Of a stretch of 64,000 nucleotides of DNA, positions 61,575 to 64,000 are shown piece after piece. How positions within the stretch are numbered: the first letter of the stretch is position 1; each line of letters begins with the position of its first letter. Under the pieces are notes generated by a model. It was not told the DNA's origin, did not search any database, and saw only the letters and a program-made list of their open reading frames with translations. This DNA comes from Faucicola osloensis_B (GTDB lineage Bacteria > Pseudomonadota > Gammaproteobacteria > Pseudomonadales > Moraxellaceae), in NCBI GenBank assembly GCA_964211495.1, contig CAXORL010000001.1, positions 1,116,001 through 1,180,000 on the forward strand, read 5' to 3'. Position numbers and translations under genes: made by a program.

Positions 61575-64000
61575 TTATCGCATCATTTTGACCAGTATCA
61601 CCATGATAATCAAAACAAGCACCCCACCGATAGCAACCACTAGGAGTTTTTTTTCTTTGGCTGTATCTTTGGTGGATAATTGGGTTTGTAAGCGCAGCTT
61701 GTCATTCATCAGTTGCTGCGTCAACTCATTGGATAGTGAGGATGGTGGCGGCGGTTTTGGGGTCTGTGCTGTCTGAGTTAGTGACTCTGTTAATGGCTGT
61801 AAAGTTGGCTTTACATCAGCAAGTTTTTGCCCAGTCGTTTGTTGAATAGGTGCTTGTTGAATAGGTGCTTGTTGCAAACTGCCCTGTGGTTTGGCAGCAG
61901 TTTGTACAGGCTTATTTGGCTTGTCTGACATCAATCCGATAGCTGAACTTTGTACTCGGCTAGGTGCTTGGCTGGGTGCTCGGTTAAATTTAAATTTTGG
62001 CCATAGTCGCTTTTGGGTCGCAGCATCGGTGCTATCCTGTGCGTATTTTTGCTGCCAGTGGATATAGGGAAGTAAATCATAATCTTGCCCAAATTGCTCA
62101 TAAGCCAAGCTTAGCCAATAGTGATAATAGGTTTTATCCCATAGTTGGCTAGGCAATACCATAATTTCGCCCTGCTCGGCTTTATTTTGGTACGCATTAG
62201 TATGAATGATAATGGGCACTATGCTGTTTGATAACATGCCATTGGGCAAATGACGCCGCCAAATCCAACTGGTAGTTATCCGATAGTTTGTCGCTGCGAT
62301 ACTGGCTGGATAAGCCAAGTTAAACACCCTAGATGTGTCGTCTTGGTAATGTAATCGATAAAATGCTACGTCGGATGGAGCATTTAGCGGCTGATTGACT
62401 CTGCCAATCGCATCCATTAATTGACTTGCCTTGGCTTGCAAATCTTCTACCCTTGCTTGCCCGCTTGGATCAAACAAAATGTCGGCACAACTTACCCGAT
62501 GGTTGGTAAAAGGCGTGTCTCGCTCCTCTTCTGACATAGGCTCGGTTAACGCGGCATCAGATTTTATCACGACGCCCCACACCACTTTGCCATAGCGATA
62601 TAAATCCTCGGTCGCTTCTACTTGCCGATACAGTTCATCCTTAATCAAATTATCACTGACATATACCTGAAAATAGCTTTGTTCGTGGTGGCTGGCTTGC
62701 AAAATATGTTTGGCCAAGTCAAACCCGCGCCAATCAATGCTGGTATAGTCAAAAGCTGCCATATTCACATTGGGTTGATTATCAAGTATCGGCAATAGCG
62801 CAAAATCAAATCGCGTCACCAGCTGCGCGTTTTGTTGCTGGATACGCTGGTCTTTGGGCGGCAATACCCAGCTATCAAGTTGATTGACATAGGCATCTTG
62901 CCACAGCATTTTGACCGCGGTATTTTGTGTTGAGGGTGCGCTTAGCAGTGCTTGGTAAAAGTGCGTGGTTAACGCGGTTATTTGTTCCGAAGTAAGCGCT
63001 GTTTGTGCGCCGTTTTGATGACTGACTAACGGATAAATTTTTAGACTGTGCCAATCATTGGCAGGCTGATACGGCAACACAAGCTGCAACTGTAAGCAAG
63101 GGTTGTCATACACCCATATCTCAATCACAATCCCTTCAGTACGCCCCATCGGCAAATTGGTATAGCTATCAAAACAGCCGACGATTATGGGGGCTAATTG
63201 TGGATTTTGATGCAGCGTTTGGTAGAGGCTATCAATCAGCGTGTCTGTATCTGTGGCTGTAACTGTGTCTAAATCCGTATCGCTAGGAGATAACAGCGCA
63301 ATATTGGATGGATTAAATGCCGTTAATTCATCCCCTGTATTGTCGCTGCTATGGGCTTGATACACACAAGGTAAAATCGGCGGCTCACCTTGTGATAGCC
63401 TTAATAGCACAGACGCCACCAATCCAACCGCCGCCTGCATGGCTGACGTCCAAGGCGCTGGCAAATCAGCGGTAGCGCTCACAGCGTCTTGATAAGGATA
63501 AACCGCTATGCGACCTGCATTTTGCCGTTGCACAATATCCGCAAACTCAGCAGCGGTGGTCGGAAAATTGCTAGCAAGTCCAAATAACCGATTGGTCACT
63601 ACCAGCATCGGTGTGCGATAACAGTCCTCAAACAGCAGCACAAAACTATGCTCAAGGCATTCAGCAAACGCCTCGCCCAAGCTGTCATACATCTGCGCAA
63701 AAGATACCCAGCGCACGGGCGCATTTGCCAAGCGACTGCTGGTCACGCCAATATAAAACCCCAGCAAATAGCAAAATGCTTGACGTGAAGCGTCTTGCAA
63801 AAACTCCAGATAATCCGCTTGCGTAAACCCAAACGCCTGCTGGATAGCCGATAATGCCTCATCAATTTGCACCAAACTATCACGGCTGTGATCAAAATTC
63901 ACCGCTGCGAGATAGGTAGAAAATGCGATAGCGTCGTCTTGTAGTTTGCCTGTTTTCACTTTTGCCAAGTAGCCTTGACACACCGCCTCAGGCGATTGCA
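61575..64000 (-). CDS. Large tail-anchored protein of unknown function (5' end missing)
   Basis: At least 807 codons are open, and the frame continues beyond the right edge, so the N-terminus is missing. I do not recognise a family. Residues near the visible start are helical (QSPEAVCQGYLAKVKTG), followed by mixed alpha/beta sequence. A disordered Pro/Gln/Lys-rich stretch spans about codons 660-760, with a QQAPI repeat. The protein ends in a single transmembrane helix (LLVVAIGGVLVLIIMVILV) and a short basic tail, so it is probably tail-anchored with the bulk in the cytoplasm. It lies upstream of pdxB with a 119-bp gap. Confidence 0.7.
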   Translation of the reverse strand, partial: QSPEAVCQGYLAKVKTGKLQDDAIAFSTYLAAVNFDHSRDSLVQIDEALSAIQQAFGFTQADYLEFLQDASRQAFCYLLGFYIGVTSSRLANAPVRWVSFAQMYDSLGEAFAECLEHSFVLLFEDCYRTPMLVVTNRLFGLASNFPTTAAEFADIVQRQNAGRIAVYPYQDAVSATADLPAPWTSAMQAAVGLVASVLLRLSQGEPPILPCVYQAHSSDNTGDELTAFNPSNIALLSPSDTDLDTVTATDTDTLIDSLYQTLHQNPQLAPIIVGCFDSYTNLPMGRTEGIVIEIWVYDNPCLQLQLVLPYQPANDWHSLKIYPLVSHQNGAQTALTSEQITALTTHFYQALLSAPSTQNTAVKMLWQDAYVNQLDSWVLPPKDQRIQQQNAQLVTRFDFALLPILDNQPNVNMAAFDYTSIDWRGFDLAKHILQASHHEQSYFQVYVSDNLIKDELYRQVEATEDLYRYGKVVWGVVIKSDAALTEPMSEEERDTPFTNHRVSCADILFDPSGQARVEDLQAKASQLMDAIGRVNQPLNAPSDVAFYRLHYQDDTSRVFNLAYPASIAATNYRITTSWIWRRHLPNGMLSNSIVPIIIHTNAYQNKAEQGEIMVLPSQLWDKTYYHYWLSLAYEQFGQDYDLLPYIHWQQKYAQDSTDAATQKRLWPKFKFNRAPSQAPSRVQSSAIGLMSDKPNKPVQTAAKPQGSLQQAPIQQAPIQQTTGQKLADVKPTLQPLTESLTQTAQTPKPPPPSSLSNELTQQLMNDKLRLQTQLSTKDTAKEKKLLVVAIGGVLVLIIMVILVKMMR

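Overview
The window looks like a chromosomal segment of a Moraxellaceae gammaproteobacterium, most likely a Moraxella (M. osloensis-like) or Psychrobacter relative. I infer this from gene order (mrcA divergent from pilMNOPQ-aroK-aroB-SPOR protein; tRNA-Trp-secE-nusG-rplKAJL-rpoBC; trpF/trpB/trpA-accD-folC-SPOR protein), moderate GC and protein character. No 16S gene is present, so the genus is inference.

Region 1 (about 1-9120) is an AT-rich accessory island. From its right end inward it carries a P4-type tyrosine integrase facing a tRNA-His/Arg/Pro cluster, an unrecognised coiled-coil protein, an AlpA-like regulator coupled to a DUF3987 primase/helicase-like protein, a block of decayed insertion sequences, and the start of a type I BREX phage-defence operon (brxA, brxB, 5' part of brxC, which runs off the left edge). 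The IS3-family copy in the middle is broken by four short palindromic insertions sharing an AGCA(C/G)TGCT core. Two of these are the same roughly 45-bp sequence in opposite orientation. This is the most unusual sequence-level observation in the window.

Region 2 (9124-31208) is core chromosome: tRNA cluster with a strong promoter, nadA, a polysaccharide flippase, a tyrosine phosphatase, gltB-gltD (glutamate synthase), a SPOR-domain protein, aroB, aroK, the pilMNOPQ type IV pilus alignment/secretin operon and, divergently, mrcA (PBP1A).

Region 3 (31244-44240) is the ribosomal protein/RNA polymerase cluster on the minus strand: tRNA-Trp, secE, nusG, rplK, rplA, rplJ, rplL, rpoB, rpoC. It has an L10-type leader, an rplL-rpoB attenuator and a long rpoB leader.

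Region 4 (44271-53347) holds a DUF2726 protein, a LysM-SPOR envelope protein, folC, accD and the trp genes. The trp genes are interrupted by a NADAR-family pseudogene, a small unknown ORF and a short-chain dehydrogenase.

Region 5 (53389-57594) is a likely sulfide/persulfide-responsive cluster: an ArsR-type repressor with BigR/SqrR cysteine spacing, a persulfide-dioxygenase-like MBL protein, a DUF2892 protein, a SulP transporter and a DUF442 phosphatase-like protein.

Region 6 (57613-64000) is housekeeping: YaiI-like, SUKH/SMI1-like, YdcZ-like transporter, epmA, pdxB, and a large tail-anchored protein of unknown function cut by the right edge.
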